Notes: a model not told the origin generated them from the letters alone. A stretch of 64,000 nucleotides of DNA from an uncultured Sphingobacteriales bacterium (GCA_937991535.1 CALKHN010000028.1:186001-250000), one strand, 5' to 3'. Shown: positions 19,801-27,245, numbered from the stretch's first letter. Numbers and translations: made by a program.

Positions 19801-21141
19801 GACAGCACCAAATACCTGGGACAGAACTGGGGCAGCATGGCTCCCGGACTGGGATTCATTTTGGGTAAGCAGCCCAACAGTGGCTGGCTCGACAGGGCGG
19901 CGCAAAAAGGATGGATATCGAGAGACAGTCTTCAAAATAACCTCACACGCCAAACCTTTGATCAGCAATTTTCAGCCACTGCCACCTTAGAGCCGGTACG
20001 CGACCTGCGTATTGATCTTAATGTGACTAAAACATTTAACCGCACCTACAGCGAATTGTTCAAAGACACGATCGGTAACGGGCAGTTCGGTCATCTTAAC
20101 CCTTATGCAGGTGGCGGGTTCAGCATCAGCTATATTGCTTTTCAAACCTTATTCAAAAATTCCGACCCTAATCTCATCAGTGAAACTTTCCAAAAATTCC
20201 AGGACTACAGGCTGATCATGTCGGAACGATTGGGCGTTAAAAATCCGTACAGCCAGGTAAAGGGTTCTGACGGGTATTACCTTGGATACAGCCGTTATGC
20301 CCAGGATGTGCTGATCCCTTCTTTTATTGCAGCTTATACCAATAAAGATCCGAACCAGGTATCGTTGCTGAAAACAGGGGGAACCAATGTGCGTTCCAAC
20401 CCGTTTTCCGGGTACCTGCCAAAACCCAACTGGCATATTGAATACGCAGGCCTCAACCGTATAGAATCCTTAAACAAAATATTTACAGACTTTACGGTGA
20501 CCCACGATTATAAAAGCACTTTGGGCATGAACGCCTTTAATTCCAACCTGCTTTTCCAGGACAGGTGGAGGCTGGGCTTTCCTTCGTTTCTTGATACCAC
20601 CTCTAATAATTTTATTCCTTACTTTTTGGTACCCAATATTACCATCGAAGAAAAATTCTCACCATTGTTGGGCTTTAACTTTTCGCTTAAAAACCAGGTA
20701 TCGGTAAGATTTGAGTATATTAAAAGCCGCACACTCAGCCTGAGTCTCATAGATTACCAGTTGAGCGAAATGCGCGTTTCGGGTATAAGCTTCAATGGCT
20801 CATGGCGGGTGCGCGGCTTTTCATTGCCTTTCAACATTAATCTTTTCAATAAAACCTCCGATACAACCAGTAAAAGGGCCGAAAGCGATGTGAAATTTAC
20901 CATAGACTTCAGCGTAACAGATAATATTACCTCCAACAGCCGGCTTGACCAGGCCAACGCTTTTGCTACGCAGGGGCAAAAAGTGATCACCATAAATCCC
21001 TCGATAGACTATGTATTAAGCAATCGCATACAGCTGAAATTCTATTTCGACCAGCAAAGAACCATACCGTATATTTCTTCATCGGCGCCAATGGTAACCA
21101 CCAGAGCAGGCGTGCAGGTTAATATATCGCTGGCGCAATAA
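13897..21141 (+). CDS. sprA: T9SS outer-membrane translocon protein SprA (Sov)
   Basis: 2,414 aa, the usual size for SprA. SprA forms the very large outer-membrane beta-barrel pore of the type IX secretion system, also needed for gliding in motile species. Family signatures include 'GNGKIDIRPQGNVTITAGYRGQ', 'YIDDFEGTRAGIDLR', 'QTDFETNNVEFIEFW', 'NEDEEYF'-type acidic motifs and the barrel end 'VQVNISLAQ'. Translation probably starts at TTG 13897: AGAAGGGA lies just before it and the product begins with a signal peptide (MALRNWNILRIIVCAAAVLMFGAGAYA). No ATG occurs in this frame between the ruvA stop and that point. It serves the T9SS cargo proteins seen elsewhere in the window. Large antisense open frames inside it are shadows. 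Confidence 0.96.
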   Translation: MALRNWNILRIIVCAAAVLMFGAGAYATPVHAGNTYQLKDTIPLPPDSLPFQDSLKYPISDRRGDQLTSSRLRGFDLKDPANITDSVIYDPKEKKYYIIEKIGDRYYRKPTSLTFEEFTRIQARKQENDYFRQRANTISLLNRSLLRPKLTASDDLFNRLFGNGKIDIRPQGNVTITAGYRGQNIKNPTLPERARKNGGFDFDMAANLNVIANIGSKVKLPISYNTQSTFDWENQLKLEYTGTTDEIIKKIELGNTSFASKGTLIPGAQSLFGIKTQLQFGKLWVTGVFATQKSQRQSRALQGGASTSQITVRGDDYDENRHFLLAQYFNKKYNDAMKTIPVISSQVQVMRLEVWVTNRMGTTTDTRDIVGLMDIGEPNPYGPWGGSGNDLDLPGNDANNLYRQITGNQANRNPSLVVGNLTGMGLRQVQDFEKTFARKLDSSQYIFNPQLGYLSLNGALQPNEVLAVAFQYSYNGRVYQVGEFSQDIPVDSTSGVQKVLFLKLLKATSARTQLPIWDLMMKNIYTLKSDNGDYLSSLDRTDFQLNVLYDEPGGGQKRYLPEGNQAGVPLLTLLNLDRLNNQNDPQPDGVFDFMEGYTVMSDKAQIVFPVLEPFGRDLAFAFNDPALQQKYLYLPLYDTIKAIAQTYANLNRFVMKGMAKASSLGQSEISLNAFNVPQGSVTVTAGGRTLQEGADYEVNYSLGTVKILNQAILSSGIPVDVQFENQAAFGMQQRNYMGLRLDYLANKNLTIGATAVRLSERPYFTKMSYGEDPIRNTMLGMDFSYRNEVPRLNRLLDKLPFYTPEGVSTLTAFGEAAKIIPGHAPQIGKGKNGLIYIDDFEGTRAGIDLRFPLISWALASTPLGATDKDGNTLFPEAGLYNNYDYGKNRAKLAWYNIEPVLQERRNANNPLQNNIEELSDPRVRAVSQSEIFPLRTPDFGLNQLVTFDLAYYPKERGPYNYDAAGIDGAGRLNNPSKRWGGMMRSIDQTDFETNNVEFIEFWILDPFIKNTNNAGGQLYFNLGNVSEDILKDGKRAYENGLPTPKIPAQTDNSIWGTVPVNPIQVTQAFSNEPDDRPYQDVGYDGNRDEDEQRLHEQYLQSLQGTVGAGSPAYQQALTDPSSDNFRYYRDGVYDQSNTGILGRYKNFNGPQGNSPVSSGSSEFSSAATMYPDAEDLNKDNTLNENEEYFQYRIAIKPTNDPEMQIGNNFIIDKKEVAVQLANGNKENQIWYQFRVPINAYDKKIGNIPDFKSIQFIRMFLTGFEDSTVLRFAKLELVRNQWRKFTYELDTAGVYKPIDASDPVNFNVGAVNIEENDRRQPIPYRMPPGIERVQSLSNGGINILQNEQSMNMQICNLPNGESRSVFKTLNLDIRQFRRLMMFVHAESVNGQPALADGRINAVIRIGNDFINNFYEIKIPLKITPSGATADTDIWPEENNLDFDLGILEQLKAERNLQLVNPNAIYRRTVDNRTYSVIGNPNFGEVKGFLVGIENPGDGTGSPICTEVWINELRLSQIDEKGGWAALGRVDLALADLGTLTFSGNTHSVGFGALEQRVNERARDNFVQFDAAANLELGKLLPRGAGIEIPFYASVSQTISTPEYDPYDMDIKLKDKLGAAQGNLKDSIRNAAIDITTIKTVNFTNVRKVLPEGRKQRIWSISNFDLSYSYTSIKQHNPLVENNEIKKYKAGIGYNYTGQVKSWEPFKNMFKSKSAWLAMVRDFNLNFTPSLIGIRWDVNRQFGALRPREVYVPGTAPSPFKIPETYDKFFTFDRHYNYRWDISRSLNFDFEAMNNARIDEPAGRLDNKAKKDTVFKNLFKGGRNVLYNQRADLTYSLPTSKLPLLDWTNANLAYKTTYSWIGASRLAISLGNTIQNSNAKSATVDLDFNRLYGKFRILRALEQQGDNAPKPPPAAGNQKTDTSNTRKKRDPNELPELNGFVKAFGKLITSVKRINFTYSEGATSFIPGYTDSTKYLGQNWGSMAPGLGFILGKQPNSGWLDRAAQKGWISRDSLQNNLTRQTFDQQFSATATLEPVRDLRIDLNVTKTFNRTYSELFKDTIGNGQFGHLNPYAGGGFSISYIAFQTLFKNSDPNLISETFQKFQDYRLIMSERLGVKNPYSQVKGSDGYYLGYSRYAQDVLIPSFIAAYTNKDPNQVSLLKTGGTNVRSNPFSGYLPKPNWHIEYAGLNRIESLNKIFTDFTVTHDYKSTLGMNAFNSNLLFQDRWRLGFPSFLDTTSNNFIPYFLVPNITIEEKFSPLLGFNFSLKNQVSVRFEYIKSRTLSLSLIDYQLSEMRVSGISFNGSWRVRGFSLPFNINLFNKTSDTTSKRAESDVKFTIDFSVTDNITSNSRLDQANAFATQGQKVITINPSIDYVLSNRIQLKFYFDQQRTIPYISSSAPMVTTRAGVQVNISLAQ

Positions 21142-21144
21142 GGG

Positions 21145-21174
21145 ATTTATAATTTGAGATTTATAATTTGAAAT
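21145..21174. repeat. AT-rich repeat, left arm of inverted pair around the SDR gene
   Basis: Two tandem copies of the 14-mer ATTTATAATTTGAg/a (21145-21158 and 21159-21172). Positions 21152-21174 are the perfect 23-nt reverse complement of 22201-22223 on the other side of the SDR gene. Part of the same motif (CAAATTATAAATC) occurs at 12071-12083 after plsX. Confidence 0.8.
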
Positions 21175-21205
21175 GCTTTCAAGTGCAACGCATCTGAATT
21201 TGAAA

Positions 21206-21370
21206 GAGCCGTAGGCTCAGCATTTTGGTAAGCCGTGCTTTAGCACGGTTGTAAATGAGTTTTGAGGAAGTGAGTGCCGTAGGCACGATTCATAATTGCT
21301 GCGAGCCTACGGCGCTCCATAATCTTTTGCTGTTTTTAAACGGGTTAAAACCCTCCCGCTTTTTGTGGGG
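21206..21370. repeat. Cluster of REP-like short palindromes after sprA
   Basis: Successive small hairpins: GAGCC-GTA-GGCTC (21206-21218), CCGTGC-TTTA-GCACGG (21233-21248), GTGCC-GTA-GGCAC (21274-21286), a related GAGCCTACGGCGCTC (21303-21317), and GGGTT-AA-AACCC (21342-21353). The recurring GCCGTAGGC core suggests a mobile REP/BIME-type array. It fills the gap between sprA and the SDR gene and may also end sprA transcription. No REP-associated transposase is in the window. Confidence 0.7.
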
Positions 21371-21454
21371 TTACAATATTGTTCGGGGCTATGCCTCTTT
21401 TTTACAATTTATAAACTATACGCGTTTGCCCCGAAAATGCTTCCGGTTTTTTTG

Positions 21455-21462
21455 TAAATTTG
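21455..21462 (+). promoter_or_regulatory. -7 promoter box of the SDR gene (near-leaderless)
   Basis: TAAATTTG matches TAnnTTTG and ends only 6 nt before ATG 21469, so transcription should begin at or next to the start codon. Confidence 0.6.
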
Positions 21463-21468
21463 AGAAGT

Positions 21469-22158
21469 ATGAAAACTATAATTATTACCGGAGCCAATGG
21501 AAATTTGGGCGCCGTTACCGTAAAAAAGTTCCTTGAAAACGATTACCGGGTAATTGCTGTTGCCCGTTCGGGAAGCGAATTAGGGTTTGCCAAAGACAAC
21601 AAAAATTTTGAGTTGCACCAGTTAGATCTTTCCGATGAAAATGCTTCCCTCCTATTTATTAAAGAAGCGATCAGCTTATATGGCAGTATTGAGGGTGCTT
21701 TATTTTTGGCTGGTGGTTTTGCCATGGGCAATATAGAAAATACCACCGGCGATACGCTGAAAAAAATGCTCACACTTAATTTTGAAACGGCTTACCATAT
21801 TTCGCGCGTACTGTTTGAGCATATGCTGCAAAATGATTATGGAAGACTGGTTTTCATAGGAGCAAAACCTGTACTTCAACCGGAACATGCAAAAAACTCG
21901 GTAGCCTATACCCTTTCCAAATCTTTATTGTTCAGTTTGGCCAATATACTGAATGCAGCGGCGAAAGGTAAAAATGTAACCGCCTCGGTAGTAGCCCCCA
22001 GCACCATTGACACCCACTCTAACCGTGAAAGCATGCCCGATACCGACTGGAGCAAATGGGTAAAGTCCGGACAGATTGCAGATCTGCTTGAATTTATCTG
22101 CAGCGATAAGGGGCTTCCGTTGCGGGAACCCGTGTACAAGGTATATAATGATGCGTGA
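21469..22158 (+). CDS. Short-chain dehydrogenase/reductase
   Basis: 229 aa, classical SDR with Rossmann fold. The NAD(P)-binding glycine motif is TGANGNLG at the N-terminus, 'LFLAGGFAMG' is in the NAG position and the catalytic YxxxK is 'AYTLSKS'. Specificity is not predictable. I chose ATG 21469 (MKTIIITGANG) over the TTG nine bases upstream because the TTG is part of the -7 box. The gene stands alone between repeat-rich intergenic stretches and is convergent with metG. Confidence 0.88.
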   Translation: MKTIIITGANGNLGAVTVKKFLENDYRVIAVARSGSELGFAKDNKNFELHQLDLSDENASLLFIKEAISLYGSIEGALFLAGGFAMGNIENTTGDTLKKMLTLNFETAYHISRVLFEHMLQNDYGRLVFIGAKPVLQPEHAKNSVAYTLSKSLLFSLANILNAAAKGKNVTASVVAPSTIDTHSNRESMPDTDWSKWVKSGQIADLLEFICSDKGLPLREPVYKVYNDA

Positions 22159-22200
22159 GACTAAATCCGAAGCAGGAAATCCGAAACCGGAAGGAAATCA

Positions 22201-22223
22201 ATTTCAAATTATAAATCTCAAAT
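22201..22223. repeat. AT-rich repeat, right arm of inverted pair around the SDR gene
   Basis: Perfect 23-nt reverse complement of 21152-21174. It lies 42 bp after the SDR stop codon. Confidence 0.8.
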
Positions 22224-22240
22224 CTTAAATTCTTCCCTGC

Positions 22241-22270
22241 CCTGAAACCTGTAACTTGTACCCTGAAACC
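22241..22270. repeat. Dispersed intergenic repeat, copy 1
   Basis: CCTGAAACCTGTAACTTGTA followed by a second CCTGAAACCT. The first 15 nt recur exactly at 56201-56215, and a variant lies at 58208-58234. Confidence 0.6.
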
Positions 22271-22276
22271 TTTCAC

Positions 22277-24367
22277 TTAACTCACCCCTGCTCCCGGCGC
22301 TATTGCCTCTTCGGTATTTACAAAATGCAGCCTGCCGTTCTTATCTTCTGCCATCAGTATCATGCCATTGCTTTCAATGCCTCTCATTTTACGGGGCGCC
22401 AGGTTAGCCACAACAACCACCTGTTTGCCAACAATCTCTTCAGGCTTGAAATGCAATGCAATGCCCGAAACAATGGTGCGTTTCTCAAAACCAAGATCAA
22501 TTTCCAGTTTTAACAGCTTATCTGCTTTTTCAACTTTTTGGGCAGATAATATTTTCCCCGTTTTCAGATCCAGTTTTGCAAAATCGTCGTAAACAATTTC
22601 CGGCTTAAGCAGATTTGCCGGTTGTTGATCTGCATTGCCGTCCGCAGATTTTTTTTCAGCATTTTGCGTATTGGAGCCGGTAATAGCATTTGTCCTCAAT
22701 TTCTCAACCTGTGCGGCTATTTCACTATCCTCTATTTTTCTGAACAGCAGTTCAGGCGCACGTAGCGTATAACCCACGCTCAGTAATTTGAAGCTGCCTG
22801 CATTCTTCCAGTCTAACATTTTTTCCACTACTTTCAGCAGGTGCAGTATCTTTTGCGCGGTGGCAGGCAAAAACGGGTTGATGAGAATGGCAAGATTGGC
22901 TGTAAGCTGCAGGCTCAGGTGGATGCAATTGTCTATTTGTTGTTGTTCGTTTTCCGCACTGGCTTTTTTCCAGGGTTCCTTTTTCTGAAGGTATTGATTG
23001 CCCTTGCGGCTCAGGTCAATGATCTCGAACAAAGCTTCCCTGAACCTGTATTCTTCAATGGACTGTGTGATTTTTATTTTGGCAGCCCCAATGTCTTCCA
23101 TAAGCTGCTTATCATCTGCATCAATAATGGCATTGTGAAAAGGAGGCACTTTACCGCCGCACAACTTATGCATTAGCACCAGCGACCGGTTTACAAAGTT
23201 GCCAAAAATGGCCACCAGCTCGCTATTGTTCCTGTCCTGGAAATCTTTCCACGTAAAATCATTGTCTTTGGTTTCGGGGGCATTGGCACACAGCACATAC
23301 CGCAACACATCTTCGCAGCCCGGAAAATCTTTTAGGTATTCATGCACCCACACCGCCCAGTTGCGGCTGGTAGAAACCTTTTCGCCTTCAATGTTCAAAA
23401 ATTCATTGGCGGGCACATTATCGGGCAGCACAAAGCCGCCATGCGCCTTAAGCATGGCCGGGAAAATGATACAATGAAATACAATATTGTCCTTACCAAT
23501 AAAATGCACCAGCTTCGTGTCTTCCTTACACCAGTAATCTGCCCATTGGTCTGTTAACTCTTTTGTTGCGCTGATATAGCCAATGGGCGCATCAAACCAT
23601 ACATACAATACTTTACCATCTGCATCTGGCAGTGGAACTTTAACGCCCCAGTTGCTGTCGCGTGTCATTGCCCTGCTCTGCAATCCGTTATCCAGCCAGC
23701 TTTTACATTGTCCGTATACGTTATTCTTCCATTCTTTATGATCTTCCAGCACCCACTGCTTAAGCCAGGGTTCATAATGCTGGAGCGGAAAATACCAGTG
23801 TTTGGTCATTTTTTTTACCGGCACCGCATCGCTCAGCGTGCTGCGCGGATTAATGAGTTGCTCGGGGCTGAGCGATGACCCGCATTTCTCGCACTGATCG
23901 CCGTAAGCATTGGGGTTACCGCATACCGGGCAGGTTCCTGTGATATACCTGTCGGCTAAGAAAGTTTTGGCTTTTTCATCATAGTATTGCTCCGTCTCTT
24001 TTTCTTCAAATAAGCCATCGTCATACAATTTCTTAAAAAAGTCTGCCGCGGTTTTATGATGAACAGGACTGGTTGTTCGCGAATAAATATCGAATGAAAT
24101 GCCCATCTTTTCAAAACTGTCCTTAATGATAGCATGGTATTTATCAACGATCTGCTGCGGGCTCACCCCCTCTTTCATAGCCCTGATGGTAATGGGGACG
24201 CCATGCTCATCACTGCCGCCCACAAATTTAACATCCTGCTTTTGCGCTCTCTGGTAACGTACATAAATATCCGCGGGTATATAACAGCCTGCCAAATGCC
24301 CGATATGCACCGGACCATTTGCATAGGGCAATGCCGCTGTAACCAAAATTCTTTTATAATCTTTCAT
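22277..24367 (-). CDS. metG: Methionyl-tRNA synthetase with C-terminal tRNA-binding domain
   Basis: 696 aa. Charges tRNA-Met. The class I HIGH motif is at about residues 21-24 (PVHIGHLAG), the zinc knuckles are CPVCG and CEKCG (about 144-162), and the KMSKS loop is the variant 'GEKVSTSRNWAVW'. The anticodon-binding helical domain is followed by a low-complexity linker (about 560-590) and a C-terminal EMAP-II/Trbp111 OB domain (KLDLKTGKILSAQKVEKADKL ... VVVANLAPRKMRGIESNGM). This is the long two-zinc form common in Bacteroidota. Single-gene transcription unit with a clear -7 box. Confidence 0.96.
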   Translation of the reverse strand: MKDYKRILVTAALPYANGPVHIGHLAGCYIPADIYVRYQRAQKQDVKFVGGSDEHGVPITIRAMKEGVSPQQIVDKYHAIIKDSFEKMGISFDIYSRTTSPVHHKTAADFFKKLYDDGLFEEKETEQYYDEKAKTFLADRYITGTCPVCGNPNAYGDQCEKCGSSLSPEQLINPRSTLSDAVPVKKMTKHWYFPLQHYEPWLKQWVLEDHKEWKNNVYGQCKSWLDNGLQSRAMTRDSNWGVKVPLPDADGKVLYVWFDAPIGYISATKELTDQWADYWCKEDTKLVHFIGKDNIVFHCIIFPAMLKAHGGFVLPDNVPANEFLNIEGEKVSTSRNWAVWVHEYLKDFPGCEDVLRYVLCANAPETKDNDFTWKDFQDRNNSELVAIFGNFVNRSLVLMHKLCGGKVPPFHNAIIDADDKQLMEDIGAAKIKITQSIEEYRFREALFEIIDLSRKGNQYLQKKEPWKKASAENEQQQIDNCIHLSLQLTANLAILINPFLPATAQKILHLLKVVEKMLDWKNAGSFKLLSVGYTLRAPELLFRKIEDSEIAAQVEKLRTNAITGSNTQNAEKKSADGNADQQPANLLKPEIVYDDFAKLDLKTGKILSAQKVEKADKLLKLEIDLGFEKRTIVSGIALHFKPEEIVGKQVVVVANLAPRKMRGIESNGMILMAEDKNGRLHFVNTEEAIAPGAGVS

Positions 24368-24384
24368 ATATATAAAAAGGAATG

Positions 24385-24392
24385 CAAAAGTA
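24385..24392 (-). promoter_or_regulatory. -7 promoter box of metG
   Basis: Minus strand reads TACTTTTG, a match to TAnnTTTG, about 18 nt before the start codon. The region 24382-24414 closely resembles the ridA promoter at 58258-58285, sharing GCTATATTGAGT. Confidence 0.7.
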
Positions 24393-24621
24393 ACTCAATA
24401 TAGCGAAATGATTATATCCATTCGTAAAGCTCAATAATACAAAATGACCCACTTTTGCTGTAGGGCTACCGCAGTTACAATTAGCCATGCAACCTGCTAA
24501 TTATAAAAACTACCTGTTGAATATGGAGAATACTTAGATAAATAAAAGCTCTTATCCCAGAATTTCATACATTTACTGTCTCCTAAAAAAATCTCATTCC
24601 TCACATTAAAAATAATCTTTT

Positions 24622-25002
24622 ATGAAAGGTCTTCATTTTAGTTTCCGCAAAACAGCAGTGCTTGCAACGGTAAGCTTTTGTCTCTTTACTTTTAGCGCAA
24701 ATGCGCAGGATGAAACAAAAACAGTTTCAGGCGAAGTACTTGATATGGCCTGCTATATGGCTAAGGGTGCTCATGGTGAAAAGCATAAGGGATGTGCTGC
24801 TGCCTGCATAAAAGGTGGCGCCCCAATGGGCTTGCTTACCAGCGATGGCAAAATATATTTACTGGTAGAAAATCATGACAAAAAAGAGGCATATGCCAAA
24901 ATAAAAGATCATGCCGGCGAAAAAATTACCGTTAAGGGCACAGCCTCAACCAAAGGTGGTTTGCAGGGTTTGGTTGTTGATGAGTTAAAGGAAAAGAGCT
25001 AA
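24622..25002 (+). CDS. Small secreted protein with Cys/His motif, unknown function
   Basis: 126 aa. The signal peptide ends at about residue 29 (SANAQ). The mature domain begins 'TVSGEVLDMACYM' and carries Cys44, His51, His55, Cys58 and Cys62 within 19 residues, then 'GGAPMGLLTSDGKIYLLVENHDKKEAYAKIKDHAGEKITVKGT', an OB-like beta pattern. I recall similar short proteins as unnamed in Bacteroidota. The Cys/His cluster could bind a metal or haem, but this is inference. It is followed 103 bp later by an LD-carboxypeptidase gene on the same strand. Confidence 0.75.
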   Translation: MKGLHFSFRKTAVLATVSFCLFTFSANAQDETKTVSGEVLDMACYMAKGAHGEKHKGCAAACIKGGAPMGLLTSDGKIYLLVENHDKKEAYAKIKDHAGEKITVKGTASTKGGLQGLVVDELKEKS

Positions 25003-25105
25003 CATATCACAAGTTTTTATATAGCTTACGGTGTTGTTGGTGTTGCGATTGGCTTTTTGCACTCGCTGTATCAACAACACTTTGTTATTTTCTTTACTTT
25101 GGAAC

Positions 25106-26119
25106 ATGAATCGAAAACATTTCCTTTCTTCCCTGTTCACAACCGGTCTTTCACTCAGGACCCTGGCAGCTTCGGCGCACCATTCGGATACATCCTTCCG
25201 CATTCCACAACAACTTAAGCCCGGAGACGTGATGGGCATTACATCTCCTGCAGGATACATTACCATTGAGGAACTTCAGCCTGCCATTGAGCAAATACAA
25301 AGCTGGGGGCTAAAAGTAAGACTGGGTACAACCATAGGTAAACGAGATTTCAGCTTTGGGGGAACCGATCAGGAAAGAGCACAGGATTTTCAGCGCATGC
25401 TGGATGATCCCTCCATAAAAGCCATCATGTGCGCAAGAGGTGGCTATGGCTCTGTCCGGATCATTGACCAGCTTAATTTTTCAAAATTCCTTATCAAACC
25501 CAAATGGATCATTGGCTTCAGCGACATTACCGTTATGCATTGCCACATCAGCAGCAATTATAAAGTAGCCACCGTTCATTCAAAAATGTGCAATAGCTTT
25601 CCCGGCGACTGGTTAAATGCCGAGCCTGTGCAAAAAGAAACCATTGTGTCTATAAAAGACGCCATTACCGGCGTTAAAATGAAATACACCGCTTTATACC
25701 ACTTAAAAAACCGCAATGGTATTGCCGAAGGCACATTAACAGGAGGCAATTTAAAAACAATAGAAACGCTTACCGGGTCAAGATCTGATATTAAAACCGC
25801 CGGTAAGATCTTATTTGTTGAAGATACAGGCGAATACCTCTATAGCATTGACCGGATGTTCTGGAGCCTGAAACGAACCGGTAAGCTCTCGGAATTAAAA
25901 GGACTGATCATTGGCGGCTTTAAAATAAAGCCCGACGATCCGGGCGAAGAGTTTGGAAGAACATTACATGATATTGTATGGAAAAAAGTGGAATCATATA
26001 AATATCCCGTGTGCTTTGATTTTCCTGTAGGGCACCAGAGAAACAACTATGCCCTTAAGTGCGGTGTATTGCATCGCCTGAGCGTTACTGATAGTGGAAC
26101 GGAATTAACGGAAGTGTGA
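25106..26119 (+). CDS. Exported LD-carboxypeptidase (peptidase S66)
   Basis: 337 aa. S66 LD-carboxypeptidases cleave the L,D bond of murein tetrapeptides. Family signatures: 'LKPGDVMGITSPAGYI', 'MCARGGYGSVRIID', nucleophile Ser139 in 'IGFSDITVMH', 'LTGGNLKT', 'FVEDTGEYLYSIDRM' and 'FPVGHQRNNYALKCG'. I place the start at ATG 25106; the frame opens at 25031 but the extra residues are not family-like. The N-terminus (MNRKHFLSSLFTTGLSLRTLAASA) looks like an export signal with a weak Tat-like NRKHFL motif. The next gene is a paralogue without a signal. Confidence 0.88.
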   Translation: MNRKHFLSSLFTTGLSLRTLAASAHHSDTSFRIPQQLKPGDVMGITSPAGYITIEELQPAIEQIQSWGLKVRLGTTIGKRDFSFGGTDQERAQDFQRMLDDPSIKAIMCARGGYGSVRIIDQLNFSKFLIKPKWIIGFSDITVMHCHISSNYKVATVHSKMCNSFPGDWLNAEPVQKETIVSIKDAITGVKMKYTALYHLKNRNGIAEGTLTGGNLKTIETLTGSRSDIKTAGKILFVEDTGEYLYSIDRMFWSLKRTGKLSELKGLIIGGFKIKPDDPGEEFGRTLHDIVWKKVESYKYPVCFDFPVGHQRNNYALKCGVLHRLSVTDSGTELTEV

Positions 26120-26133
26120 GAGACCGGTGGAAG

Positions 26134-26200
26134 GTGGTAAGTGATAAGTGGTAAGTGCCCGCCAGGCTGAACACTGTTCGGACGGGGTAAGTGGTAAGTA
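26134..26200. repeat. GTGGTAAGT tandem repeat between paralogues
   Basis: Units of GTGGTAAGT/GTGATAAGT repeat at 26134-26157 and again at 26186-26200, separated by a GC-rich spacer. Low-complexity intergenic sequence. Confidence 0.6.
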
Positions 26201-26238
26201 AAATACAGGATTTACAACAAATACATAGCATACAATAC

Positions 26239-27153
26239 ATGGTAAAAATACCTTCTTATCTTAAAAAAGGCGATACGATCGGCATCACCTGCCCGGCAGG
26301 ATATATGGCTGCCGAAAAAGTGCATACCTGTATTGAGGTGTTGCAGCAATGGGGTTATAAAGTGCAGGCAGGTCATACGGTAGGCAGCGGGTCAACTACT
26401 TATTTTTCGGGCAACGACGAAGAAAGATTAGCTGAATTTCAGCAAATGCTGGACGATAGAAATATAAAAGCCATCTTGTGTGCAAGAGGAGGATATGGTT
26501 GCGGGCGCATAGTTGAGCAAATTGATTTTAAAAAATTCAGAAAATATCCCAAATGGGTAATTGGATTCAGTGATATTACCATTTTGCATACCCACATTTA
26601 TTCCAACTACCGAATCGCCACCATGCATGCCCCCATGGCTGCAGCTTTTAACGGTGAGGAATATAAAAACGAATATGTACAATCTTTAAGAAAAGCCTTA
26701 ACAGGCAAAAAGGCAAAATATAGCTGCGAAGCAAACGCACTAAATATAAAAGGCAAAACTTCGGGACAGTTGGTAGGAGGCAATCTCTCACTCTTAGCAC
26801 ATGTTACAGGCACATCCTCCGACATTCAGACCAAAGGAAAAATACTTTTTATAGAAGAAACAGGAGAGTACCTGTACAGTGTTGACAGAATGCTGTATCA
26901 ATTGAAACGAAGCGGAAAATTAGATAAGCTGGCAGGATTAATCATTGGCGGATTCACAGAAATGAAAGATACCACAAGACCTTTTGGAAAAACCATACAC
27001 GAAATTATTTTTGATATCGTAAAAGAATACGACTACCCGGTTTGTATGGGTTTCCCGGTAGGCCACGATAAGGAAAATTATGCATTAAAGGTGGGCGCTG
27101 TTTATCATTTAAACGTTGCACAAAAAAAGGTGGTGCTTCAGGAGAAGCATTAG
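26239..27153 (+). CDS. Cytoplasmic LD-carboxypeptidase (peptidase S66)
   Basis: 304 aa, paralogue of the preceding gene. Shared motifs: 'LKKGDTIGITCPAGYM', 'LCARGGYGCGRIVEQ', nucleophile Ser111 in 'IGFSDITILH', 'LVGGNLSLL', 'FIEETGEYLYSVDRM' and 'FPVGHDKENYALKVG'. ATG 26239 (MVKIPSYLKKGD) is the likely start; the frame opens earlier in repeat sequence. No signal peptide is seen, so it probably acts in the cytoplasm in murein recycling, as LdcA does. The pair appears to be a tandem duplication with split location. Confidence 0.9.
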   Translation: MVKIPSYLKKGDTIGITCPAGYMAAEKVHTCIEVLQQWGYKVQAGHTVGSGSTTYFSGNDEERLAEFQQMLDDRNIKAILCARGGYGCGRIVEQIDFKKFRKYPKWVIGFSDITILHTHIYSNYRIATMHAPMAAAFNGEEYKNEYVQSLRKALTGKKAKYSCEANALNIKGKTSGQLVGGNLSLLAHVTGTSSDIQTKGKILFIEETGEYLYSVDRMLYQLKRSGKLDKLAGLIIGGFTEMKDTTRPFGKTIHEIIFDIVKEYDYPVCMGFPVGHDKENYALKVGAVYHLNVAQKKVVLQEKH

Positions 27154-27179
27154 TGTCCCCTGTTGTATAATATACTGAA

Positions 27180-27217
27180 AACAAAAAGGGCCGCCCTCAA
27201 TATATTTCAGGCAGCCC
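27180..27217 (-). terminator. Terminator of the type A cargo gene
   Basis: The minus strand reads GGGCTGCC, a 14-nt loop, GGCGGCCC, then TTTTTGTTTT. It lies 29 bp past the end of the 27246 gene. Confidence 0.7.
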
Positions 27218-27245
27218 GTATCCAACCGTCCAATGCTCTTTAATA

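Noticed and set aside
21142..21468. CRISPR array
   Set aside because: Repeats are short palindromes with irregular spacing and no constant-length spacers; no cas genes.
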